From: Eremophila alpestris peregrina
Lineage: Eukaryota > Chordata > Aves > Passeriformes > Alaudidae
Length of the DNA: 64,000 bases
Assembly: GCA_009792885.1 (NCBI GenBank)
Contig: WMCF01000035.1
Location: 5,432,927 to 5,496,926 of the forward strand
Direction: 5' to 3'
Position numbers and translations under genes: made by a program. Below, one piece after another: positions 1-11,008 of the stretch. The notes beneath the pieces were generated by a model. It was not told the origin of the DNA. It made no database searches and saw only the letters and a list, made by a program, of their open reading frames with translations. Numbering within the stretch: the stretch's first letter is position 1; each line of letters starts with the position of its first letter.

Positions 1-118
1 AGGAAGGCAGGAAGGCAGGCAGGAAGGCAGGCAGGAAGGCAGGCAGGCAGGAAGGCAGGCAGGAAGGCAGGCAGGCAGGAAGGCAGGCAGGAAGGCAGGA
101 AGGCAGGCAGGAAGGCAG
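1..118. repeat. GGAA/GGCA tetranucleotide microsatellite
   Basis: An irregular mixture of GGAA and GGCA tetranucleotides runs from the window edge for about 118 bases, purine-rich on this strand. It is cut by the window, so the true length is unknown. It lies 28 bases beyond the candidate minus-strand splice donor at 147|146, so it would sit inside the first intron of a leftward gene. GGAA is the ETS-family core, so it could bind ETS proteins, but that is inference. No stop codon occurs in the minus-strand frames through it, so reading frames stay open there artificially. Confidence 0.95.
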
Positions 119-345
119 CCAGCCGCCCGCAGCACGCCAGCCGTACCTCCCTCTTGCTGGCTGACAGCGTGTGCCCGAGCTGTGAAAGCATACGCAATGC
201 AGTCCTGGAGAAGGCTGTGCGAGTGGGGGGAGCTGGCATGAGCCACGGCATCCGAATGTCGCAGTCGTTCTTCAGTCTCCCCCAGACAGCAGCCGCTCCT
301 CCTGCCCGCACCAGCCGCTTACTCATTCACAGCGCAAATGTTCCT
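118..345. promoter_or_regulatory. Small CpG island, candidate promoter of a leftward gene
   Basis: I count 16 CpG dinucleotides in about 225 bases, against a window that is otherwise strongly CpG-depleted. Unmethylated CpG-rich segments of this kind normally mark vertebrate promoters and first exons. The splice-donor-like sequence on the minus strand inside it suggests transcription towards position 1. No clear TATA box is visible upstream (positions above 345 on the minus strand). It could also be an orphan CpG island or the edge of a larger island outside the window. Confidence 0.5.
147..326 (-). CDS. Candidate first exon, partial gene leaving the window leftward
   Basis: On the minus strand an ATG at 326-324 opens 60 codons with no stop, ending at a near-consensus donor (GAG|GTACGG, exon base 147, intron from 146). 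Further in-frame ATGs lie at 251 and 239. The first ATG has a weak context (T at -3, A at +4), and so does the one at 251, so the exon may be 5' untranslated sequence. The predicted peptide is arginine- and alanine-rich. I do not recognise a domain, signal peptide or family. Its support is the CpG island and the donor, not similarity. The frame also stays open through the microsatellite to position 1, which carries no information because that repeat has no stops. Confidence 0.3.
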
Positions 346-473
346 GTTGGGATGACAATGCTGACTGAAAGAGCTGCTCCAGCTTCAGTAGCTATTTGTT
401 TGGTTATATCACAGACAGTAACTTCTAACTTAATAAACCAAACAGACAAATGTTCAGGAGTTACGACAGCCAT
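327..473 (-). CDS. Possible 48-codon upstream ORF
   Basis: A minus-strand ATG at 473-471 sits in an optimal initiation context (AACATGG). It opens 48 codons ending in a TGA at 329-327. The next frame (326 downward) starts immediately after that stop in the same frame, so the two together form one open run broken by a single TGA. If the leftward transcript starts beyond 473, this would act as an upstream ORF. The composition is ordinary, with several hydrophobic residues and no recognised domain. It may be chance: a frame this long is common in this window. Confidence 0.2.
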   Translation of the reverse strand: MAVVTPEHLSVWFIKLEVTVCDITKQIATEAGAALSVSIVIPTGTFAL

Positions 474-529
474 GTTAAAGTGTTTGGGTTTTTTTTCCCC
501 CAGTGTGACAGCGTGAATGAAAAACACTC

Positions 530-3500
530 CCCGTCTGCAGCTGGCCTGTAAATGTTTAGAAAGAACATTCTAATAATTCTCATCTCTGATCTTCTAATTT
601 AAATGAAAGATAACCTAGTTTAGATTAGAAAATTATATTTCCCAAATTCTGTGGTGAGTTATTGTAGCCTCCTCGTTTGTTTTTGGTTTTTTTACTTTTT
701 CCACATATATTTTAATATAAAATTCACACACACACACAAATTGAATTCTTGATACCCATCAATTAACTTGCATTATTAAGCCATCTTGATGCACTATTTG
801 ATTCCACTTAATAATAAGTATGTACAGATTCTGTATCTCTGAGTGTGCTGGCTACTCCACACTAGAGAGTATCTGTCAGTGGACGCAGGGTTAAATTGAT
901 GAGGATTATGTGGCATGTGGAGGGGAGTTTTGTGCTTTTTTCATCCTGTTCATCCTTCTTCAGATCCCAGTGTACTTTCAGTGCTGCACCTTTCTCTCAT
1001 GCAGACTTGAGGCATTGATCACCTGTTATTTGTCAGTATGAAACCCTCAATTCCAGGTGCAGATTTAATCTCCTTCAGAAAAGGAATTGTGACCATGGGT
1101 GTTTATGTTCATTTCAGCTGGTTTATTTCAGTTGGAAAGAGAGCTGGTGAGGAGCTTGGAACTAGAAATGAATTATCACTACTTTCCAGTATTGTTGGCC
1201 ACTGTGAGCATGTTTTGACCTTAGAGCAGGTTAGAGATAAATCTTATTAACAGTAGTGATTTGCAAACATGTATATCCTCTGACAATAGGAATGAAAGCC
1301 AGCAAACTGATTTTACCACTGTTACAGAATAGAAATTCCTTCTTTATTGTTCTCTAGCATATTGTTTGGAATGCACCTCTCTCATGCTAGAGAATTAGTG
1401 TTAAATTATACCATAGGAGAAGGCACCTTTGTTCTCTGCTCCGTAGTAGCTGGACAGGAAATCTAAAAGTCTGTGTGGTTTTATAGGGGATGCTTTCTGG
1501 GAAGCAGTGTCAGGGTTCATAATGTACAGCCTGGCCTAGTATCTTTCATTTCTCAATAATTCAAATAATATATAGCATTTGAAATTTCTCTGTTGCTGCT
1601 ATTAGGCAAAAACATGCGAAAAATGGGGATTTTATTTTTTTCTTAAAGAACAATCACTGTAACTTGCTGTCTCTGGGAATTCTTTTTGTAGTTAAACCAA
1701 AGATTTTTATGCCATCTTCAGTTTTAGTGTTTAGTGTTGTCATCAGATAAAGTAAGGATAGGTATTTCAGAGAAATATAAATACTTAATTACAAATTGTC
1801 ATTCTGAGTAATTTTCTGCAGGATTTGTGTAGCTGCAGATGTTTTCTGTTAGTTGTGCATTTGTTTGAAGCCTATTGCAAGAATCTGGCAGCAGGAGCTG
1901 CCTAATAAATGAAGCCTACCTGCCAGACACCACCAGATGTTTGGAAAAGGGAGGTCTTTTAAGGAACCTGAAGTCCCTTATGGTTTCTTAAAATTGCAGA
2001 ACCAAGTTTTGCAGGTTAACACTTTTGTAAATTTTTGAAGATTCTTATATGCACAACAGAATTCCAGTGCAAACGCAGTGGATTTAAGAGAAGAAATTAC
2101 TATGCCAAAGATGTGATGACAGCTGAGACAATGTGCAGTGAAATGTTCCAACTTCCATCAGAAATAGTGACATTCTTGGCTGAGTGGAGGTGTTTTAACT
2201 AAATACCGACAATTCATGGTAATCAGTGAACCTATTAGCTGTGAAATTTGTTTCTCTCATCATGGGCTGTTCACTTACATATTTCAGATAAGAATAAATC
2301 TGCATATCATTCCAAGCCTAACATTGTGTACCTAACTAAGCACTCCTGTAGCATTTCTGTGGTTGAGTAAAGTGAAGCCTCAAACACTTTTTCAGGAAGA
2401 GTTGTCTCATGATTGACAGGAATCAGCAGTTAACAGTGCTGTTCTTTATGCCAGCAGTCTGATGCTTCAGTGGAAACTTGACTGGCTCCAATTTGTTGTC
2501 TGATCAGCAAGAGAGAAGCAATTGCTTCTTCCTTGACTGGTTCCATCTTTTCTTAGTGATTTTTGCCATCAGGGGAGCTAAATGGGAAAATACTCTTAAT
2601 GGAGTAAAAATATTTTCAGAAATGAAAATTATTTGCATGAATAATACTTCAGTCTTCTTAACAGCATTTTGGAAACTAATGGACTTTCTTCTCCATTGCC
2701 AACAGTGAAGCAAGTAATAGGGCTTTTCAGAGACATACCTGTAGTGGAAAAAAAAAAAGGATTCTACACTTGTATTTTGCACAGAAAATTATTTATTTGC
2801 TAGAAGCTTAGATCTGTTTTATGTGGGGAGATACATCCTTTGGGTGCCTGCAGAATCATTGCAAGATTTAACTGCTACGTGACCTCTTCTGTGGAAAAGT
2901 TAAAATAATGAAAGCAGCAAGCTTTCTCTTGCAGGTCTTAAGTTGTTGCTGTGCAGGATTCTTCTGATCTGAAATTGCTTCAGGCACGAATGGGGCACTT
3001 GCACACAGGTAGGCCATCACAAATGGTTAGGGAAAAAATGAAGCATGGGGAACATTTATAATTGAGTGGCTTTGGGTCTAATTGTATTCCCATTGAAAGG
3101 GAAAAGAAAACAATTACAGTTTGCTTACACAAATAAGAGTCACGTTTGGGAACTACAACATGACCCAAGGGCAGTGCAAAGGGAGTTGAGTGCATTTTCT
3201 GCTTCTGTGGCTTTGTCTTTTGAGGCAGGGGAGTAACTGAACAGAGGCTGTATTCAGTAATTCAAAGTTCTCTACTAAAAACATAAAACTCTAGAATTTT
3301 TTGTTGAAGTTAACTGTCAGGGTGTTTCCTCCTTTTGTCTTGGTGAATGACTTGAGTTTTTATTGGTTATACAGTGGAGCAGCTGCAGCTCTACAGCTCT
3401 TGGATGAGAAGATTTCTCCCTTGCCATGATCAATTTGTATTTCTTTCACCAGCTGCCAGGGGCTTGTATTTACCCTTGTGAGTTACAGCACAATGTCCTT

Positions 3501-5439
3501 TAAAAACAGTGATCATCTTTCCCTTGGCTGCTGAATCTCATCACCTCCAGTTACCTATGAAGTATCCAGCTTCAGAAACTGCAGCAGTATCAATAGAGCT
3601 GATTGTATCGGGAACACAGGGAGTAATATGCTGAAAATTTGCTGAGAGTTTTCAGATCAGCAGCCCAGCATTGACTAGACAGCCATTTCCTCCAAAACTT
3701 AATTCCTGTGTAGTGTTATCACCTTTCAGATTAAAATCTCCAGACTTCATAAAAGATAAGAGGTATTTTCTCTTCTTAAAAGAAAATGTGGGAGGAAATT
3801 GCTTTTTTCTACTTGGTTCATGTTTTTTATTCTCTTTTAACTCTGCTACTAGTTAAACACTGGATCTGTTTGATTTTTGCACCTAGTTTGTTGAAACTGC
3901 ATCTAGAAAGCTGAAATTTTAGTCAGTGTTGAGCAGCTGGAGTAGTGGGCTAAAAGGAAGTGATTATAGAACCATTCCTGCAGTTGTTGATTTCTCCTGC
4001 AGACCATCCTGCTCCATGTACATAAAGATGGAGTGCACAGAAAATTCCTGGTGACATGATCAGATCATAATGATAAATCTTCCTTAGTGAAACCTCCCTA
4101 AATTGCCAGTGCAATTGTAGCTGCTCTAAATGCATTTGGGGAAGGCATTAGCTCTTCCATTGAGTTTCATTCCATTTTATCTGTGGATAAGCCATGTATT
4201 TTTGTACTTACAGCTCTTTTTCCCAATGATAATGCATTAATGAAATAACACACGGTAAATTGTGACAATGCTTAAAGCCCAAGGAAAAAACCCAGAGCTT
4301 TATCTCCTACAAGTCTTTAAATTAACCTATGAAATTTTCTGGAGTGCCACCACTATTTGAAGGTGATGGATATTTCTTCTGTGTGTAAGAATGCTCTTTT
4401 TTCAAATGATTACCTGTCATCTAGAAAAAGAACTCTGAATTTTTAAAAAACAGCTCCATTCAGTGTAGCTGACTAGAGTTCAGGTGAATTCCTCGTCTGT
4501 TCTGTGTAACAGGTGTCATTTTGAACATCACTATATTGAATTCTGTGGTTGTGCAATTGTTGCTGTCAGATTTGCATTTATACTTACTGTAAATGCATTA
4601 GCAACTTACCATTGAAATAAATTGTGTGATATTTGTAAGCCTTCTGTCCTGCCTCTGCCATCAAAGCACTCAGTGCTTTGAAGAGGGAAAAGAGAAAAGC
4701 CAACTTTTAGAAAGAATACTGAAAAAAAAAGTTGTAATTTGTTATTTTAAAAACCTTCACAGAAAATGACAACAAAGTGGGCCATCATTTTGCTTTGTGT
4801 TTTGTAACGTGTGAAATGTTTGTGTGAAGAAAGGACAGCTCAGCATAATATCACTTCAGCCTTTAATCTACAAAAGGAGGATTTTTCATAAAAAAACCTT
4901 AAGACCAATTTGTCAAATTCAGCTTTTCTTTACAGCCAGTATATGTGGTGATTTTTTCATGCTGGTGTGCTTTCTTTTTCATACTTAACCAAATGTGAAA
5001 AACATGTCCATTTTGTACAGACTATAAAGGAGACAAAGTGCAGGCAACAAAATCATCATAAAACTCATGAACTGGAAAAATGTAAATACATTGCATCTTT
5101 AATGCATAAATAAGCTGTTTTGTGTTCCTAAGGCCATTAGCTCTTAAGGCCTAATGATTTAGCTTTCTGCACAGAATCATCAGATTTTAGTATTCATATT
5201 CCCTTTCAACTCTAGAAGATTCTCTCTCTAATTTGCATATTAGCATTTGGTAAATACAGCATTTATCATTCAATATGCTGCAAAGATAAGAAAGGGCTGG
5301 AAACAGCTCTGAGGAAACCAGAATAATTGCTTTGTGTGGCCACAGACATATCATTAGACTGAACCTGAAACTGAGAGATATTTGACTGTAATTTATCACT
5401 GGGAAAAAAACGTGAGGCTTGTATGATTAACATAACAAA
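530..5439. other. AT-rich tract with no gene seen
   Basis: No exon-like segment with both splice signals and a convincing peptide was found here. It holds a (CA)7 run at 725-738, short A and T runs, and scattered open frames of 60-92 codons on both strands that look random. An octamer-like ATTTGCAT occurs near 5230 within a short inverted repeat (CTAAT...ATTAG). A GATTGACAGG-type word near 2410 and similar motifs are too short to interpret. Intergenic or intronic sequence is the simplest reading. Confidence 0.6.
725..738. repeat. (CA)7 dinucleotide run
   Basis: Seven uninterrupted CA units, flanked by AT-rich sequence. It is short for a polymorphic microsatellite. Confidence 0.9.
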
Positions 5440-5631
5440 TTGAGAGACTTGTATTCAAAAATACAGATTATTATATCAGTGGAAAAATTACATTTATCTC
5501 CATGGCCTGGACGCATTCTTGTGGCTGTGCACTTCCCAAGCACAAGTTTCCAGTGCCCAGACTCTGTTTTGCTGTGTGCCTGCTCTGAAGATGGTACCTT
5601 GAAGGCATGGGAACCTTCCTACTGCTTCTAG
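5440..5631 (+). pseudogene. WD40-repeat-like open segment, possible exon or pseudogene relic
   Basis: One frame is open for 63 codons, starting from a TTG rather than an ATG and ending in TAG at 5629-5631. Its last ~38 residues fit the pattern of one WD40 blade: a hydrophobic beta strand with V-x-F-x-P, a short loop, then LLCACSEDGTLKAWE, close to the usual S-x-D-G-T-h-K-h-W motif. The first ~20 residues show nothing. No good splice donor follows. The only acceptor-like AG sites (near 5463 and 5476) lack a polypyrimidine tract. It could be a decayed exon, a retrocopy scrap or chance. I cannot name a parent gene. Confidence 0.2.
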
Positions 5632-7268
5632 AAACCTGATATAACTGCTCTGTTATATCTGACTGTCATCCCACACTGGCAAAGTGAATGAAATTCAGGC
5701 ACATTTACAGGGAAACAACAGTTACGGGGTAATAGAGCATTTTAACTTAGAATGAATGACCCAGCCTAGGTGTTCATTGCACATGCCCATGCCATAAGTG
5801 ATAATATTTTCAGTTATGTTTTTGTAAATCTCTTAGCAAAATATTTTTTATCCATACCAGATGTCTCCTAAATTCTGCCTTGCTATGAAGAACAGTAATA
5901 TCAGTAATAGTGACATCTGGGAGTTAGGGAATGTGCTTGGTTAACCTTGGCTGGATGCCAGGTGCCCACCAAGCCTTCAGGGGAGAGAAAATAAGATGGA
6001 AGACAGCTCCAAGGTTGAGATAAGGGAGTTCACTAAAGAAAAAGTGAAGGTTTGTGCATGCACAAGCAAAGAGGGGGGAAAAATGTTATTCTCTACTTCC
6101 CACCAGCCATATTTGTAAGTAGCTTGGAAGTAAAGCTGTATCATTTGGTGACAGCAGTAAATATTGACACCTACCAAAAATATTTGGGCATCTCCATGTG
6201 TATTCTCTTATGGGTACAAATGTCTATTGGCATGGAGAGGATGAGGAGAGAGCAGACAGAGAAATGTAAAGATCAAAGAAACATTTGCCTGTTCCTGCAG
6301 ATTTGTCCTGTTGCTGTGCTTCCATGGAAAAGAGAGAATGAAGACACAAAGCAGAATAGTTACATGCAGATGTTATCCTTTTTTATATACAATTTTAAGG
6401 TAAACAAAGGGCAATTAAGAAGTCTGTCTGTCTGAATATTATAATACGGCTTCTAATTCAGATGTCAAGAAGAACAATTTGTCTTAATGTACCTGTAAAT
6501 TGTTTCTGTGTTCTTATTTCAGACATCACGCTGAAAAGTAAGTAGTTAAAAGAAGTTGTTCCAAATTTTGGCATCCTAAAGGATTTTGTGAACTTTTGTT
6601 TCTGTTGTATCAGTGAGGATGTTCCTAAAGAGAACAAGTATTTGATTAATAAAACATTTACAGAATATGGTTTAAACTGAAGCTCAGCTGTTTCTGGAAA
6701 AGGATCAATCACATTTGGAGCTAAATTAATAAATAATATTAGCTCAAATTAATAAATATTTTAGCAGAGAGAATGCAGAGGCCTGTATAGGAAGACAGGA
6801 ATTTCCTGTTTTAAAATATGCCTACAGTCAGTTGATTGTGATTGCTTGACTTTCAGTTGTGAATTTGATTTGCCATATGGCATGGGAATAAGGGACCAAG
6901 GCTTACCACAGGAAGATGGTATTGATATGCAGACTGAAATGGAAAATTAGATTTCCTTCCTAGAGCACAATAGAGTGTTTTGGAGGTTGGCTTAAGGCTC
7001 TGTTGTGGCAGCAAGTGTACAAATTCTGTTTAATGTGGGTTTCATGCTTTCAAACTGTGACTTGAAACCTACTGACACTGTTAGAAAAGAGCATTAATGC
7101 TTTTAGTTTGTTGTTGTTGAGTGGTTCCTGTTTTTTCTGAGCTGTGTCTGAGCTGTGTCTTCTCAAACTGACACACAGAGTCCAAGTGATGTTACTTATC
7201 CCTGCCTGTGGAATTAGCCCTCACTGATTTCAGAGTTTTTAAACCCCTTTTTTCCTACCTTTTTTCTC

Positions 7269-7311
7269 AACAACTAAAATAACAAAATAAACAAAAATAA
7301 CAAAAACAAAA
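7269..7311. repeat. A-rich low-complexity stretch (AAC/AAAT mixture)
   Basis: About 43 bases composed almost only of A with spaced C and T, resembling a decayed AAC/AAATAAC simple repeat or a degenerate poly(A) tail. No retroposon body is recognisable just upstream, so a tail interpretation is not supported. Confidence 0.8.
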
Positions 7312-9021
7312 GGACACATTTTAACCTGGTGTGCCAAATACATTGATACATATCCATCCTATGAAGTCCTGCCCTTTCAAACTAGACTAGAGACTAGAGC
7401 TTGGCTCTGTTTAATTAATCACACCACTCAGAGAATCCTAGATTTGACAAAAACCCCCAAAACATTATGTACGGATAATATGCATCAAAGTGGCTCCACT
7501 GATAATCCACTCTATTCCTGTCCTTTGAGTATACGATGATTCTGAGCTCTGCAGAGAAGAAAATCACTTTAATAGCTCCGAGAAGCTATTACAAATGAAT
7601 GGACGTGTCTGGACATGGCAAATCCTTTGTCTTGGCAGCCTGGTAATTTTTCTGATGAGCCTTATGTTTTTCAGCTTTTCAGTGTCCCAGCATGAGCTGT
7701 GTCACACAGACCTAATGAGATGGATGAGTCCAGTTTTGACTGGCTCAGACTCTGTGTCAGAGCAGATCCACCTGGAGCATTCAGCTAAAAATTAATTTCC
7801 AATCCTACATTGGAGACTTTAAGGGTGGAAGCTGGCTGTGGTGTAAGCCAGCAGTAAGTAGAAGGCCTTATGGCTGGCAGGTTACTCTGTGGAGTTTTGT
7901 GCTTGCTCTGATGAACTTCTCTGGTGTAAGAATTGTAGATCTTCATGTACTCCCAAACACTACATATTGAAATTAGGGCTGTAGGCAATTGTTACATTCT
8001 CAGTTGTGTTCCAATTGCAACAGAATGAAAACCATTTATTTCTAATGTTCTCAGACTTGCAAATCCTCCTGCACAGAGGGAGAAGTTCTAAACCAAAATG
8101 TATTAGATCTACTCTCTTTGAAATTGGGAATTCTGCTCAAGTATTTATTATACATATATAGGACTTGATAAATTTGTAAAAAGAGCTGAAACTGCTTTTT
8201 TATAAATACATCAGTGTTTTAAAAATATTCTAGTAGTTCAAAGTTTCTGTATTACCAAGGAAATACATTTGATTAAGTAACCATCTGGTAAAATGTTTGC
8301 TACCAGTGAAAACACTGAATTTTGGATTTTGTATGTGCCAAGTTAAAATGTGGGCAAGAGTTACAGCTGCATAAATTGAGTAGGCAGTAATTGGACCATA
8401 TACCTTTCAAGCCTACTGCTATCAATCTAAATAAATATTGTTGTTCTCAAAGCCATTTTGCTTAGCTGATCCATCTACAGTCAAGTGTTTGATCACATTT
8501 TAAAATTTTCTGAAAAGATGTAGTTGAGTTTGAGTAGCAGCATCTGTACAAGGCTCGGATGACCTGAGTTTTGGTAGACTTAACACAGAAATAATCAGGC
8601 CCTGTGTTCCATGCATAAACCATCCCTGGAGTCAGCCTCACCCCTCAGTGTCCAGCATTTGGAAAGATTCTCTGTGGTTAAATGACTTGTAGATAAAAAG
8701 TAGGTGTATTTTGACTTTCCTAGGGCTCCCCTAGTGCTGGTGTTTTGGGGCATGCTGATAATATCAACAGGATTTCCTTGGAAGAGCTGCTGTAGCTTCA
8801 GTTCATTGAGAATTGTTTTGGCCATTTATGCATCAGTAGCTTTGTAGAATGCAGTTTTTCTTTTTTATTTGTAGCCTGTGGAGCATCTGTAACTTTACAA
8901 AAAACCTTTGGCATTCATTCAAAATAAATCAGCATGTCAGAAAGGTAAAATAGATAAAATAGGAAATGCTACAGTGTGTTGATTTTATATTTCTAGAAAT
9001 TTAACCTGGAACTCATACTTC

Positions 9022-9039
9022 TTTTTTTTTTTTTTTTTT
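9022..9039. repeat. Poly(T) run of 18
   Basis: Eighteen consecutive T residues, the longest homopolymer seen in the window. It could be the complement of a poly(A) tail from a minus-strand retroposed copy, but I do not recognise any transcript-like sequence to its right. Confidence 0.95.
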
Positions 9040-10939
9040 GTTATTTATTACCTTTTTAAACAATATGATAAGGTTTTTGAGGCCTATTATTTTATTCCTA
9101 TAAAATGAAAATATTAGAAAGGTTTATTATTTGTTCAGTGTTGCTGTTACCTGTGGGGGATTGGGAAGATGAGATACCACTGCTGTACACCCTTTTATCT
9201 TTGATCCCAGCCAGTTCTGAAACGTGCTTGCCAGAGGTGAAAACAGACTTGTTTTTACAGCAAAAGCCATTCTAATGCAGGGGATGCAATACAGTTGTTC
9301 TGTTCATAATTTACCATGTACATTGCTGTGTCTTCATTTCAAATACTCAAGGAATGACTAATGAAGTGGTGGTGATTTTATAACTCCGTCTCTTTCTCCC
9401 TGACATTAAATATTGACACTACAAGCTCTTTCTGAGAATAATGAGATGAGGAGCTTAGGAGAGTAGTTTCTTCAACAAAGAAAACCCTGCACTAAATACC
9501 AATTAATTGGAATTCTGTTGATTACATTTACAGATTGGAGGAAAATTGTAGCATAGGTATTTTGTGAGTGCTGTGCTTCATGAACAACCTATAACAATTT
9601 AAAAAACTCTTCTGAAATTGCTGGGGATAGTTGCCTGTGGGTCGCTGATCTTGGCTCTAACTCAAAGTGAAAGATGCTGTGAGCAAGTAAGAAGAAAGCT
9701 GAAGAGATGGCTATTACATAGTTCCTTTAAAAATGAGAAAGGAGTGGTGAATAGATACATTTTGTTTCCCACTGCTAAAAATGCAGTTCTTGCTTTCCTA
9801 TTATGAGTGTTAGACATCTCTAATTCCTGTTATTTTTCTTTAAGTGGAGAATGGTGATAGAATATATTTTGCTGGTATTTCTGGTGTAATTTTATTGTAA
9901 ATGTTCCAAATTAGGAGTTTGGGTTTATTTCAGCCAAGCTACACTGACTTATTAGAAGTTTGTCTTTTATATTCTTTGCCAGGGTTGAATCTAGGGTGAA
10001 GCTACATGGAAGTCTCTAGAACACCAAGCAGCATTGTCTGCATTGTGAGGTGTGTTGCTTGCTGAGAGCCAGGTTTGTGCAGCCAGTGCCTGGGGATTTA
10101 CACACTGCACCTCAGCCAGGGGCCTGTGCACTTGTCAGCCTGGCCAGACAGCTGTCACAACAGCTCAGCCCACTCACTACTTGGTTCTAAGGGAGTGGGC
10201 AAGGAAGAACTCCAGCGAGGGCAAAGAACTGTTTCAATTTACTGTGATGCTTCAAAAAGCAAATGTATTTAATGTATGACTTGATCACCACTTGCAGAAT
10301 ACCTGCATTAATTCAAGAGTCTATACAAATCACAAACTAACCCACACTTAAGTGAGATTATCAGATTTTGAGGGTTGTGTTACGTTGTGTCTTGGGTCCT
10401 TGTGTTGCTTCTTGTCTTCAGGTTAGGACCATGTCTTTTTAAATTCTCACTCCTTTGATTCCATAAACCTTTTAAGTCCCTGCATTAAACTATTGTCCTG
10501 TCCAGTCAGTGTCTGCCACAGCCTGCTGACTCAACTCTTATTTTTCTCCATTTATTGGAGTCTTCTGACTGCCTGAATCTAGTTCATGTCATCACTGGAT
10601 TTGGTGAAATGAAAGAACGCATCCTTTGTTCCAGGGTCTGCTTTGCTTATTCTTCTTGCTTAGCAAGCATGTGACCAGGTTATTCTGGGAGCTGCAATGT
10701 GACTAAATAACAATATCTCCCTTTGCAGTGCAGGATGACAAAACCCGTGACATTGTGCTAAAACACTCTGAGAAATCCTTAACATCAATTTTGGTGTTTT
10801 GGTGGGTTTTTTTTTTTTCTTAGCTGTATGCAACATTTGTGAAAAAGGCAACACATCAGATTAGTGTGTGTTGAAAGCTGCATTTTGGACTGGATAGCTC
10901 AAATTGTGGTGTAGGTCACACCTCCGAGGTGCAGTAAAG

Positions 10940-11008
10940 CACATTAGATCAAATTACATCTATTTTGCTATAATTTCAAATTGGAATTATAGCATACTTT
11001 CTAATGTG
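10940..11008. repeat. 69-nt inverted repeat (hairpin candidate)
   Basis: Two nested pairs of arms are perfect. The outer arm CACATTAGA (10940-10948) pairs with TCTAATGTG (11000-11008). The inner arm TGCTATAATT (10966-10975) pairs with AATTATAGCA (10985-10994) around a 9-nt loop. The arms are separated by 17 nt on the left and 5 nt on the right, so the stem is interrupted by an asymmetric loop. Size is similar to a microRNA precursor, but the asymmetry and AT-rich stem argue against that. A decayed inverted-repeat transposon is another possibility. I recognise no known microRNA seed. Confidence 0.6.

Larger units (their letters stand above)
5632..10939. other. AT-rich tract with no gene seen
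   Basis: The stretch contains a perfect 14-bp palindrome TTGTGCATGCACAA (6052-6065), a directly repeated 11-mer TGAGCTGTGTC (7138-7160), an A-rich stretch (7269-7311) and T runs at 9022-9039 and 10807-10818. A 127-codon frame at 6052-6435 (+) is long for AT-rich DNA but shows no domain and no helpful splice context. No RNA gene or recognisable transposon was found. Confidence 0.6.

Noticed and set aside
5170..5200. CACAGAATCATCAG as a CR1 3' tip
   Set aside because: Only about ten bases match and nothing of the CR1 body follows.
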